A stretch of DNA of 64,000 nucleotides, from positions 2,829,001-2,893,000 of the forward strand of contig NZ_CP034448.1 of the NCBI RefSeq assembly GCF_003952465.1, in the 5' to 3' direction. Below the pieces are notes generated by a model. That model was not told the DNA's origin. It was given only the letters and a program-made list of their open reading frames with translations, and searched no databases. Position 1 is the first letter of the stretch. Each line of letters begins with the position of its first letter. This DNA is from Mesorhizobium sp. M1B.F.Ca.ET.045.04.1.1 (lineage in GTDB: Bacteria; Pseudomonadota; Alphaproteobacteria; Rhizobiales; Rhizobiaceae). Of the stretch, positions 42,333 to 51,290 are shown piece by piece. The position numbers and the translations under genes were made by a program.

Positions 42333-45300
42333 TTGAGACACGACTTTACGAAGGCCACGATTCAGTTTCTTCGTGACCAGGTGGGCAACCGCTGCTCGAA
42401 CCCTGGGTGCCGTCGGCCGACAATTGGGTCCGCAGAAAAAGGTCAGTCGATCGTCAATGTCGGCCAAGCTGCCCATATCACCGCGGCGGCCCCAGGTGGA
42501 CCGCGTTATGTGGCAACCCTTACCGCTGAAGAGCGTGCCTCTGCCGAGAATGGGATTTGGCTCTGTCAGAACTGCGGCAAGCTGATCGATTCTGATCCTG
42601 CTTATCACACGGTCGAGCTTCTCCGTGGCTGGAAACGGAGAGCGCAAGATCAGGCTTTTGTGGAGGTTTCGACCGGGCGGCTGGCGGCGGCTGCGAATCC
42701 GGCGTCGGACGGCGGCGACACTGAGGTTTGGATAGCAGCGGCGGCCGATTTGGCAAAGTTCAAGCGCTTGGAGACATTCCCCAAGCACCCGATCGCGATA
42801 AGCCTCGCGATCCAAGGCGATGATCGTGGTGAACTGGTAACGGCCGTGGGTTTGGCGGCCGGCTTGTCGATCGAGCGCGAGCTGCTGATCGCAGCTCCTC
42901 CCGGCACGGGAAAGTCAACTGCAATGATCCAGATCGCAGAGGCGCTGGTTGCGACGCGGACGTTCGTTCCAATCATCGTTCCGCTAAACGAGTGGTCAGT
43001 CGACACCAGTGTTGGCTTTATTTCCGAGGTTGCCGCTCGAAATAGCTTTGAGGGAATTGACCCCGGCCGCTTAAAAGCTCTAGCCGCCTCCGGCCGCTTG
43101 GCCGTCCTTCTCGATGGTTGGAACGAACTCGATGATGATGCGCGCTTGGCGGCAGCGACCTTCATTAAAAAGCTGCGGCGGGACTATCCGCATATGCGGC
43201 TCGCCGGAACCACACGGCAGGAAGCTACCGACGCACCCTTCAACGGGCGGCGGGTCGACGTGCAGCCGCTGTCGGAGGATCAGCAGCTTGAACTGGCGCG
43301 CGCCATTGTAGGAGACGGCGGAACCGACCTTATGGAACGAGCTTGGCGTACGCACGGTCTGCGGGATCTCGTCAGCATTCCGTTCTACCTGACCGCGCTC
43401 GCGGAGAACTCACCGACAGGCAACCTGCCCGCAACCAAAGACAAAGTCTTGAACGCCTTCGTGGCTCGGATCGAAGCCGCCCATGCGCAGGTCCTCAGGG
43501 CAGAACTCGAAGGGGTCCACGCCGAATTGCTGACCGGCCTAGCAATGGCGATGTCGCACGCGGGCAAGGTTGGCTTCTCCGACGCCGAGGCACGCGCAGC
43601 GATTTCCGAGGAGTTCAAGCGCCTGCGAGCAGCGGGGCAGATTGGTGACAAACTCGTGCCCGGGCCTGTGATCGATGCGCTGGTCGCCCACCACCTCCTG
43701 GTCCGATCTGGGCGCACCATCATGTTCCACCACCAGCAGTTCCAGGAATGGTACGCCTCAAATCGCGTGGCAGACATGTTTGTCGAGGCCGCGGCGAAGC
43801 CGGAGCTTATGGCGTCAATCGCGGCCGATATTCTAGATCGCCGAGATTGGACCGAGACGATCCTGTTCGCGGTCGAGCGGCTTGGCCGCGGCTCCAGCGC
43901 GGAACAGAATGCCGCTGCGGCCGTCATCATCTGGACCTTGGGCGTCGACCCAATCCTTGCAGCGGAGATGATCTTCCGGTCGCCCGATGCTGTTTGGAAC
44001 TTGGTGAAGCATCAAGTCATCAAGTTTGCTGAGCGCTGGCATCGGCCCGGCACGGTCGACCGGGCGGTACGATTCATGGTCACAACGGGTCGCGGAGACT
44101 TCGCGCCGCAGGTTTGGCCCCTCTTGAGTGCATCGGATTCCAATACGCATCTGGCCGCAACACGTGCCGCCAACCGCTTCCGCTCCGGCGTCCTCGGTCC
44201 TGACGCCGCGAAGAAGCTTTCGGCTCTGACGGGTGAAGTGCATAGGCACTTATTGGGTGAACTTGCCTCCCACGGAGACTTCGATAGCATGATGTTGGCC
44301 GCGGGCCTGGCGATCAACGAGCCTGATCCGACGGTTCGCGCCGATGTCATCGGCGCCTTACTATTTCGACGATGCACCAGTCTTGCCGCGCTCGCCTTGA
44401 AGGACGCGCCCGACAACGTCTGGTTTGAGATTGCGCGTAACGGATACGATGAAGAGTTTGACGATCCTGCAATAGTTGAGCGGATCGTCGCGGCTCGCGA
44501 AAAAAAGCTGGCGGCAGAGAAGATTCCATTAGAACGGCTCGCAATGCTTAGTCGCCCCGGAACGGGAAAGTTAGACGCCGACAACGTCGTCTCGCTGATC
44601 GCCGCCGCCGAGTTCGAGGCAGCGGATCATCGGGGGGCCGCGATCCTGCGCAATCTCATGGAGCGCGATACAAATGCCGTCGCACGCGGCATGTTCGCTC
44701 GCATGGTCGCCGGGAAGAAGCTTCCGTTCGGTGGGGAAGAGTTGCTAGAGCAGCTCGATGCTGTCGACGAAGGTCCGGTAGCGGAACTTGCCCTTCGGCA
44801 AACAGTGGCGCGGCGCGAGCGCAATGAAGCGATCCTCGTTGTAGGCCCCAAGACGATAGGCAAGCTGATTGATCGGCTGCTGGCGCAGCGGCCAACCGCC
44901 AACCAGCGCAATGACCCAGCCGCAAAGCCCCAGGTGGATGCATACTGTGGCCTACACGACCTCATTCAGATGTCACGGGGCACGTCGTTCGGGGAGGCAC
45001 TCCTTTGCTACGCCGACGAAACGGACATCGGCACCGTCGTTGCGCTCGCCGACTTGCTAAGCGGTCACGGCCGTGATCGGCAGGGCGCGAGTGCCGACTT
45101 TCCACCCGAGATGAAGAAAGCCATGGCACAAATGGCGGTCGGCTGGTCGGAGCGATTTTTGGCCAGTGATGCATGGCTGCCCTGGCAATGCTACGCCATT
45201 GTTGGCGCGCTCCAGCGCGTTGCCGATGAATGTGAAATTGATGTCCTCATTCGGCTGCTTGAAAAAGACGTGGCTCGCCACCGTGCCGCGCGCATTAAAT

Positions 45301-46682
45301 ACGACCACACTCATTTGCAGGCGGACCTGGAGGCCGCCAGGCATCATCCGCACTACCTGCAGATGCGCCAGGCCATGGTAGCAATCGGCGGTGACCGGGC
45401 AAAGGAATACCTAGTCAGCCAACTTTCTGATCCCGACTTCGGTGCCGAAGCAGCGATCGGTGTGCGCCTCATTGCGGCGCCTGCGGTACCTCGCCAGAGG
45501 ATGTTTCAACCGCGCTGGCCAGACCTTTCGAACCTCCAATCGCGGAGGGCCGAATACGCGGCGGCAACGGCCAACGATTGCAGCAAAGACGCAGCGGCGA
45601 TCTTCGACGTCGTTGAATCGCTGATCGGGCCGGGCTCGATCGAGCGCGATCAGTTGCGGGCGTTGGCGCTAGCGTCCACCGCCTTCATGATGCCGTGTGG
45701 TGGCCATGACGATCTGGCCGGTTGCCTCCTCGCCTTGCCGCTACCGGTCTCCAAGAAGCTGCATTTCCTGAATGCGCTCACCGCGGCCGGCTTTGTGGTG
45801 CATGCCGACCTCATCTTGAGCGGCGTTGCCGATTGGGTCGAGCGCTCGAAGAAGGAATGGTGGGTGGCCCAACAGGAGCGCTACGAGCTGAATGAGTGGT
45901 TGCAACTGCTGCCGGTGTCGGACCGGCCGGCCGCTGTGCTCGACGGCTTCAACCTACTGCCGGACGATCATTATCGGATTAGCGATCTTGGTGGCATGAT
46001 CGATGCCCTCGGCGATACGCCTGATGCTCAAGGCCTAGAACTGTTGTTCGAGCTCGCCCGCCGCGATCCGCGCATCGTGGAGCACCATCGATGGCTCCAC
46101 GCGGTGCTGAGCCGCCAGGAGCCGGAAATGGTGATCGGCCTGGTTGAGTTCTGCCACGCGGCGGGTATCGCCGCGAAAAAAGTCGAAACCTGGCACGCAG
46201 CGCGAAGTATTGCGCCATTGGTCGCCGCTAACCCTGCGTTACGCGACGAGCTCGCACAACGCTATGATGTCGGGCTTTCTGGTCCGGCAAACTCTTTGGT
46301 CGAACACATTTTGGCGAATGAAGCGGACGGCAACTCTGTGCTTGCGATGATCCGACATCGGGGTGGCGGACGAATGGACGGCACGTTGCGTATGGCAATC
46401 GAGCACGCCGTCACGGCGCGGCGCTACCAGAATGACGAGGGAACGCATTACGAGATTTATCCGATCAATGCGGCACCCCTTCGCAAAGCGCTTTTCGCCG
46501 CAGTTTGCGAAGGCGGTGCGATTGCCGGGCTCGCAAACGACGCGCTGACGGTGATTGATGAGATGCGGGACCGGAATGGCTTTCCTGAGGATGAACCGCG
46601 CCACCCTGACATCGCGTCGAATCTTCCTTGGCCGCCAGAAGCCGATCGAGGACCGCGTTCACGCATGGCGCCGCCCAAATGA
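42333..46682 (+). CDS. Giant HNH-like / NACHT NTPase protein (bacterial NLR-like)
   Basis: 1449 residues from TTG 42333. The N-terminal domain (about 1-105) has CSNPGCRRPT, GQAAHITAAAPGGPRY and ENGIWLCQNCGKLIDSD, a zinc-binding HNH-type nuclease pattern. A NACHT-type NTPase follows with LIAAPPGTGKSTAMI (about residue 188) and LAVLLDGWNELDDDAR (about residue 253). About 900 residues of helical repeats, partly HEAT-like, make up the rest. This is the layout of bacterial NLR-related defence proteins: nuclease effector, switch ATPase and repeat sensor. It stands alone as a single-gene candidate system between the Shango-type genes and a convergent HEPN gene. Confidence 0.8.
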   Translation: MRHDFTKATIQFLRDQVGNRCSNPGCRRPTIGSAEKGQSIVNVGQAAHITAAAPGGPRYVATLTAEERASAENGIWLCQNCGKLIDSDPAYHTVELLRGWKRRAQDQAFVEVSTGRLAAAANPASDGGDTEVWIAAAADLAKFKRLETFPKHPIAISLAIQGDDRGELVTAVGLAAGLSIERELLIAAPPGTGKSTAMIQIAEALVATRTFVPIIVPLNEWSVDTSVGFISEVAARNSFEGIDPGRLKALAASGRLAVLLDGWNELDDDARLAAATFIKKLRRDYPHMRLAGTTRQEATDAPFNGRRVDVQPLSEDQQLELARAIVGDGGTDLMERAWRTHGLRDLVSIPFYLTALAENSPTGNLPATKDKVLNAFVARIEAAHAQVLRAELEGVHAELLTGLAMAMSHAGKVGFSDAEARAAISEEFKRLRAAGQIGDKLVPGPVIDALVAHHLLVRSGRTIMFHHQQFQEWYASNRVADMFVEAAAKPELMASIAADILDRRDWTETILFAVERLGRGSSAEQNAAAAVIIWTLGVDPILAAEMIFRSPDAVWNLVKHQVIKFAERWHRPGTVDRAVRFMVTTGRGDFAPQVWPLLSASDSNTHLAATRAANRFRSGVLGPDAAKKLSALTGEVHRHLLGELASHGDFDSMMLAAGLAINEPDPTVRADVIGALLFRRCTSLAALALKDAPDNVWFEIARNGYDEEFDDPAIVERIVAAREKKLAAEKIPLERLAMLSRPGTGKLDADNVVSLIAAAEFEAADHRGAAILRNLMERDTNAVARGMFARMVAGKKLPFGGEELLEQLDAVDEGPVAELALRQTVARRERNEAILVVGPKTIGKLIDRLLAQRPTANQRNDPAAKPQVDAYCGLHDLIQMSRGTSFGEALLCYADETDIGTVVALADLLSGHGRDRQGASADFPPEMKKAMAQMAVGWSERFLASDAWLPWQCYAIVGALQRVADECEIDVLIRLLEKDVARHRAARIKYDHTHLQADLEAARHHPHYLQMRQAMVAIGGDRAKEYLVSQLSDPDFGAEAAIGVRLIAAPAVPRQRMFQPRWPDLSNLQSRRAEYAAATANDCSKDAAAIFDVVESLIGPGSIERDQLRALALASTAFMMPCGGHDDLAGCLLALPLPVSKKLHFLNALTAAGFVVHADLILSGVADWVERSKKEWWVAQQERYELNEWLQLLPVSDRPAAVLDGFNLLPDDHYRISDLGGMIDALGDTPDAQGLELLFELARRDPRIVEHHRWLHAVLSRQEPEMVIGLVEFCHAAGIAAKKVETWHAARSIAPLVAANPALRDELAQRYDVGLSGPANSLVEHILANEADGNSVLAMIRHRGGGRMDGTLRMAIEHAVTARRYQNDEGTHYEIYPINAAPLRKALFAAVCEGGAIAGLANDALTVIDEMRDRNGFPEDEPRHPDIASNLPWPPEADRGPRSRMAPPK

Positions 46683-46943
46683 CCTAGGGCCACGCGGTAA
46701 ATGCCATGAAGGCCGGTCGGACGTGGATAACCTGACGCGTCGTAGACCTCCTCAAAGAAGCGGACTGCGAGCGCTGTGACCGCGACATGTTCAGGTGGGC
46801 AAGTTTCGGGTCACACAAGGGGCACCGACGATTTCAATGTCTTAACAAGCATTTGTCTCTTCAGAAGCTCCCTTGAAAGCCTCGGGCAAGCACACAGAGC
46901 TGCATCCCATCGCCACGAATTCTGTTGTGAACGGCGCAAGTGG

Positions 46944-48263
46944 TCACGCCGCCGCCATGGCTAAGGGAGCCAGGATTCCCGCCGGCTCTCTCGCAGGAAA
47001 CCTACCCGCTGCGACAGCCTGCGCGATCGCTTCAGCGTACGGGTCAAGTTGCTCTCGAAGCTGCCCGTCGAAAACCTTTCGTCGGAGGCACTCGGCGACA
47101 AGGGCGCTCATGTCGGTGATCGGATCGTCGCCATAGTCTCGGTAGTACCTCGCGTATTTCGACGAATCGTAGACATCCGGCGCTCCGCCGTGGATCACCG
47201 AGTTGCGCAATCGCATCAACAGAAGTACACGGGCACGATCCAGCTTTCCCCCGAACAGTTCATCCACCCCGCGTGCAACAGCCTCCGTTGCGCCATTTGC
47301 ATCCCCAAACATCGAGTCGATCGTGATGCAGTCTATTGGAAACCGCTCGCTGTCCGGTAGAAACCAAGCCCTGTAGAAGTACTGCAGCGATTTCAGCTTC
47401 TTGATATCGGCCTCGCTGCTGGAAGTTAGCGCCCTATCAATCATATCAAGCCAGACACCATCCTCGACCCCTAGTACAACGTCCTCGCCGAGCGCCGGTG
47501 TATGCGGCGAGCTGTCGGAAAAAGACCAGCCGTCACGAACGGTCACCACTCCGCCGAAAACCTTCCTGCCGGTAAACTGGTGTCGGTAACCATGCATGAC
47601 GGTGAGGGAGATCGCCCCCAAGATCGATGCTCGATATTTCTTTGCCACCTCAGGCGATGGAGCCGTGACAAGGAGCCAGCTCATCGGGGATTGGGTCTTG
47701 TGCTTCCAGTCGCTGAATGGTGGGAATAGCTGGCCATTGACGTACCCGCGTGGCAGGTCCGCCAGCGGCGTTTGTGCTGCAAGACCAGACGCTGTCGAGA
47801 GCGAGAACACCACCCCCTCAAAAGCATCTCTCATCTGGATTGTGACCAGCGGAAAGAGGCAAGTTTCTTGAGGCGGAGTGAGGATATCGCTCTTAGCGAA
47901 CTGGTCGACAAGCAAGTCAACTTGCTCCTTCGAAATCCGCTCCAAGAGTGAGGTTTCAGCGCGACTGAAAATATTGTTGCCCGCGACCAAGTGGTACCGG
48001 TCTGTGAGAAAGGACCGCAGCTTCTCAAAGGAATGGCCCAATGGAAGATAACGGAGATGCGGCGGCCCAAGGGACCTCAACTGCACCACCGCAGGCATCA
48101 GCTTCTTTCGACGGAAGAAAAGCGTGACAGAAATGCCGCCTAAGGCGGGATGCCTATCACGTCGGCCAAGGATGAATGCGCTGGCAAGGCCGTCTTCGCC
48201 AACTGTGTTGTAGGTTGCGGCAAGCAGCCCTATGATAATTTCACGCATCTGTACCGCGTTCAT
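46944..48263 (-). CDS. HEPN-motif protein, putative RNase
   Basis: 439 residues. Near the C-terminus, LLLMRLRNSVIHGGAPDVYD contains RNSVIH, a fit to the Rx4-6H active site of HEPN ribonucleases within a helical context. The N-terminal 300 residues are of mixed alpha/beta composition and resemble no family I can name with certainty; ApeA-type abortive-infection proteins have a comparable large N-part plus C-terminal HEPN. It is convergent with the HNH-NACHT gene. A toxin or defence function is inferred from the motif and the neighbourhood. Confidence 0.55.
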   Translation of the reverse strand: MNAVQMREIIIGLLAATYNTVGEDGLASAFILGRRDRHPALGGISVTLFFRRKKLMPAVVQLRSLGPPHLRYLPLGHSFEKLRSFLTDRYHLVAGNNIFSRAETSLLERISKEQVDLLVDQFAKSDILTPPQETCLFPLVTIQMRDAFEGVVFSLSTASGLAAQTPLADLPRGYVNGQLFPPFSDWKHKTQSPMSWLLVTAPSPEVAKKYRASILGAISLTVMHGYRHQFTGRKVFGGVVTVRDGWSFSDSSPHTPALGEDVVLGVEDGVWLDMIDRALTSSSEADIKKLKSLQYFYRAWFLPDSERFPIDCITIDSMFGDANGATEAVARGVDELFGGKLDRARVLLLMRLRNSVIHGGAPDVYDSSKYARYYRDYGDDPITDMSALVAECLRRKVFDGQLREQLDPYAEAIAQAVAAGRFPAREPAGILAPLAMAAA

Positions 48264-48704
48264 CCCACCCCCATTAGCTGGCCCGTTCGCCTGGATTGTT
48301 TCTACTAGACCCCCGGCCTCTTCGGAACGTGCAAGGACTCCTTACTCACAAGCGAGAGGCGTTGGTTCGCGTCGCGTCCTCTGGCGGCCTCACCCTCGGC
48401 TTTCGACAGGCAAACCGTGTCAGGAAGCTTCGGATTGGGTGAGGCTTGCATTGGCCCCCGCCGGTTGGAGGTCTTGAACGGGTCAGGTGGGGACAGAGCC
48501 CTGCGCCGAGCTGAATGTCCGCTCACTTACGCGTCACACTGGGAGCTGCCCAACTATTTTCGGCCTCCTTTCCAGCCATTCACAAGCCTGCCGGTCGCTG
48601 AACTGAGCCAGAGCTGTTGACGTCGAAAACACCTAAGCCGCTACTGCATGTTCGCTTTTTGTGCTTCGAAAGTCGCATAAAAGGCAGTCTGGAATTGACA
48701 CCAT
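48264..48704. other. Intergenic stretch between two minus-strand HEPN genes
   Basis: Only short frames without recognisable products occur. It probably holds the promoter of the HEPN gene at 46944-48263. I see no repeats or RNA genes. Confidence 0.4.
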
Positions 48705-49631
48705 CTAAGCAGCCGAATTCGCCGCGGCCCTCAACTTCTCAAGCCGTGATCGGCACATCGCGTCGATTTGATCGGCCAGTTTGAACACTCGCTCTGTAAG
48801 CCACTGAAGTGCTTCGCGCGTGATCTCGAAATGCTGCGAATAGCGGGCTTTGACATAAGCCTCATTGAGAATGTTGAACCACGCAACGTACCGCTGCTGG
48901 TCGCGAGGCCACGCTTCGGCAAGTTCCTGGGCTTGATCCTCAGCGAGACTCCGAAGGAACTTGATATTGTGTGACGGAGGGCTGTAGTTGGTCATGGTCA
49001 GCAAAAAAGTGCTGTAGGCGCGCTCAATGGCCTGATGGAGGCTGAAAGCGGCATCCTTCCTCCATTCGGGGTTCTCCCCAGAGCGATGGATATGGAATTG
49101 GGCTGTCTCTAACAACCTATTGGTTGCTGGCATAAGCACAGAGAAATGCCCCCGGGCGGCATCGTAAATTTCCGTTTGACTTTGTAGCTTCGGCGTCGCC
49201 AGAGATTCGTCATCGAGTTCGTACAGCGCGATGCCTTCTCGCCGGATGTCCACAAAGAAATATTGGCCTTCGCGCAGCGCGGTGTTCACCTCGCGACGTG
49301 AGTGCACGATGAAACTCACTGGGGTTTTGATCTCGCGTATCAAGCGGTCAGCCGCTGCCTGCCAATAGCTGGCGAAATCGGTCAGCTTTCGATTGTTGAC
49401 AACAATTAGGAGATCGAAATCGGAGCGGTAACCTTTCTTCGTATGCGGCTCGTCGACCCAGTCGCCGCGGGCATAGGAACCGAAGAGGATGATCTTCAGG
49501 ATGCGGCCGCGCTTCTTGAAATCAGCCGTTCCGCCTTTTAGCGCGTCTTCGAGCTCCTCAAGAAGAACCTCGACAGTCCTGGTCAGCTCACGCTGCTTTG
49601 GCGGGGGGAGATGATCGATGCTGGATTTCAT
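48705..49631 (-). CDS. MNT-HEPN fusion protein (nucleotidyltransferase plus HEPN)
   Basis: 308 residues from ATG 49631; a GTG at 49652 is possible. The N-terminal domain has ILFGSYARGDW and SDFDLLIVV, the GSx-RG and DxD motifs of minimal nucleotidyltransferases. The C-terminal 150 residues are helical, with AFSLHQAIERAYSTFLLTMT and AYVKARYSQHFEITREALQW, typical of the HEPN domain in such fusions. In two-gene relatives the MNT antitoxin AMPylates the HEPN RNase toxin; here both are in one chain, so self-modification is possible. It lies next to the antitoxin-like gene at 49677 on the same strand. Confidence 0.75.
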   Translation of the reverse strand: MKSSIDHLPPPKQRELTRTVEVLLEELEDALKGGTADFKKRGRILKIILFGSYARGDWVDEPHTKKGYRSDFDLLIVVNNRKLTDFASYWQAAADRLIREIKTPVSFIVHSRREVNTALREGQYFFVDIRREGIALYELDDESLATPKLQSQTEIYDAARGHFSVLMPATNRLLETAQFHIHRSGENPEWRKDAAFSLHQAIERAYSTFLLTMTNYSPPSHNIKFLRSLAEDQAQELAEAWPRDQQRYVAWFNILNEAYVKARYSQHFEITREALQWLTERVFKLADQIDAMCRSRLEKLRAAANSAA

Positions 49632-49676
49632 GAACAAAGGTGGACCGCCCACTACATATGCATAGCCGGGAAAAAG

Positions 49677-50426
49677 CTACGAATCCCTATAATGATCCGT
49701 CGGATCGGGCGAAGCAACGCGAATGTCATTCTTGTATTGTGATGATTTGTTGAGCCTATGTGAAGAGCATTGCAATGCGCAAAGTCTTTGCAATGGACAA
49801 TCCCATCCTTCCCGGCGCGGGCGACTTTCATCGCGCGCCCCGTTCTCAAGGTTTCGGATGAAGGCCGGAACTGCTTCGACCTGGCCGTCGGCGACGAGCT
49901 CCGCCGCGGTGCGACGGTCATAGTCGGCGATAAGTTCGTTGCGGTACCAGTGGATCGCCTTGTCTACCGCGCGGATGCATTCCGTTGCGGCCGAAATCAC
50001 CTTCACCACCTCGCGCATCCGGCCCTGCAGTCGCTCCGATAACGGATTACGGAGCGTGTTGGGGTGAACATCTGTCAATCGCGCCAGGTTGGTCAATTCC
50101 AGGCCCGGCGCTGCGATGGGCACTTCGCGGAGATATGGAGCGTGCGAGGTTCCTGCAAGCTGCAGATGAAACCTGAGAGCTCTTTCGAGTGCGCGAGCCG
50201 TGCGTTGGTCACGACAAATCTCCGAATGTTCTCCTAGGCACGCATATCCATATTTCAGGGCATAGCAAGTGACAACGCTAACACCTTGTAGGACGTTCAA
50301 CGCCCTCTTCATTGTCGAAATGATGGTATCGGCCGCAACGCGCCGCATGTCGTTGGTAAAAGCCTGCCTGCCGCTGGCTCCCATCGGTCTCGTGATGCTC
50401 GACTCCCGGCAGCCAGACTTGACCAA
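49677..50426 (-). CDS. Xre/MbcA/ParS-type toxin-binding antitoxin, ends atypical
   Basis: The central part (about residues 100-190) has ELTNLARLTDVHPNTLRNPL, MREVVKVISAATE, AIHWYRNELIADYDRRTAAE and LVADGQVEAVPAFIRNLENG. This matches the DUF2384 toxin-binding antitoxins that usually pair with RES-domain NADase toxins. Family members are about 100-130 residues long. Here about 100 residues precede and 60 follow the recognisable core, and both look unconserved, so the true start is uncertain and the normal stop may be lost. No RES toxin is present; the next gene is the MNT-HEPN fusion. Confidence 0.55.
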   Translation of the reverse strand: MVKSGCRESSITRPMGASGRQAFTNDMRRVAADTIISTMKRALNVLQGVSVVTCYALKYGYACLGEHSEICRDQRTARALERALRFHLQLAGTSHAPYLREVPIAAPGLELTNLARLTDVHPNTLRNPLSERLQGRMREVVKVISAATECIRAVDKAIHWYRNELIADYDRRTAAELVADGQVEAVPAFIRNLENGARDESRPRREGWDCPLQRLCALQCSSHRLNKSSQYKNDIRVASPDPTDHYRDS

Positions 50427-50620
50427 CTGCCCGTTGAAATCATCAGGTCATGTGGCACGCCTCGCCGGGGGCGGTCTGCCCCGCGTCCCGCGTGCGGCGG
50501 CGCTATGCTGACGCTCCTTAGGCCGCCAGGCGGACGGAATTTGTTGCTGGGCCAAGACAGCGCAAATCAACAAGAGCGATACAATACCATATATCAGAGC
50601 AGCGAATTGATCATTATGCT

Positions 50621-50659
50621 ATATCGACCGGTTGACAGAGGATGCGCGCTCGATATAAT
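50621..50659 (+). promoter_or_regulatory. hipBA promoter with overlapping inverted repeat
   Basis: TTGACA (50632-50637) and TATAAT (50654-50659) with a 16-base spacer form a near-ideal sigma-70 promoter about 40 bases before hipB. Arms ATATCGA (50621-50627) and TCGATAT (50650-50656) form an inverted repeat that brackets the -35 and overlaps the -10. HipB probably binds there to repress its own operon, as is known for hip modules. Confidence 0.65.
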
Positions 50660-50699
50660 ATCCTGATCACATTGACATTTTTGATCCGGATTCTACATC

Positions 50700-51290
50700 A
50701 TGGCCTACCAGAGCGAAAACCTGATCGCGCAAGCACGGGAGGTCCGCGAGGCCTCCGGCGTTAGCCAGCGCGCGCTCAGCGAGCGGGCCGGGCTGACGCA
50801 GAGCCATATTTCGCAAATCGAGAGCGGCAAGATGGAGCCGGGACTGTCGAGCTTCATAGACCTGACACGGGCGCTCGATCTCGAGGTCATGCTCGTGCCG
50901 AAGAAGCTCGTGTCGGCGGTGCTCGGACTGGTCAAGGCCCAGGCGACGCCGGACATGCATATCCATGCCGGTCAGCCAAACGACAGGCGTTTTGCCCGTG
51001 CCGAGCGCCTGGTCAAGAAAATGAAGCACCTTTACGGCAGCTCAGCCGACCTCGATCGCATCGAGGATACGCTGCGCTTTCTGCGGCGGGTGAATCTCAG
51101 CGATCAAGAGATGCAGCTCGTGCGCGAGCTGATCGCCCGCCTCGAGCGCTATCAGGCGAGCGCGCAGGCAGCACCCATCTTGCACGAAATCGCGCAGAAC
51201 CTGCAGCGCCTTCGCAACTCGATCGCCCATCCCGTTCCATCGGAGCCGCGACCTGCCTATTCGCTGGACGATGGAGATGCGGATGCCTGA
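50700..51290 (+). CDS. hipB: HipB-like antitoxin / XRE repressor
   Basis: 196 residues. An N-terminal HTH_3 domain (about 8-62) has VREASGVSQRALSERAGLTQ and SHISQIESGKMEPGLSSF. The remainder is a helical extension much longer than E. coli HipB (88 residues), reaching RLRNSIAHPVPS. It should bind the inverted repeat in the strong promoter just upstream and neutralise HipA. It overlaps hipA by 8 bases, as usual for hip operons. The RNSIAH string at the end recalls a HEPN motif but sits in a short helix and is probably fortuitous. Confidence 0.85.
   Translation: MAYQSENLIAQAREVREASGVSQRALSERAGLTQSHISQIESGKMEPGLSSFIDLTRALDLEVMLVPKKLVSAVLGLVKAQATPDMHIHAGQPNDRRFARAERLVKKMKHLYGSSADLDRIEDTLRFLRRVNLSDQEMQLVRELIARLERYQASAQAAPILHEIAQNLQRLRNSIAHPVPSEPRPAYSLDDGDADA

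Noticed and set aside
51225..51240. RNSIAH at the end of HipB as a HEPN active site
   Set aside because: The segment is too short and too near the C-terminus for a HEPN fold, so the motif is probably coincidental.
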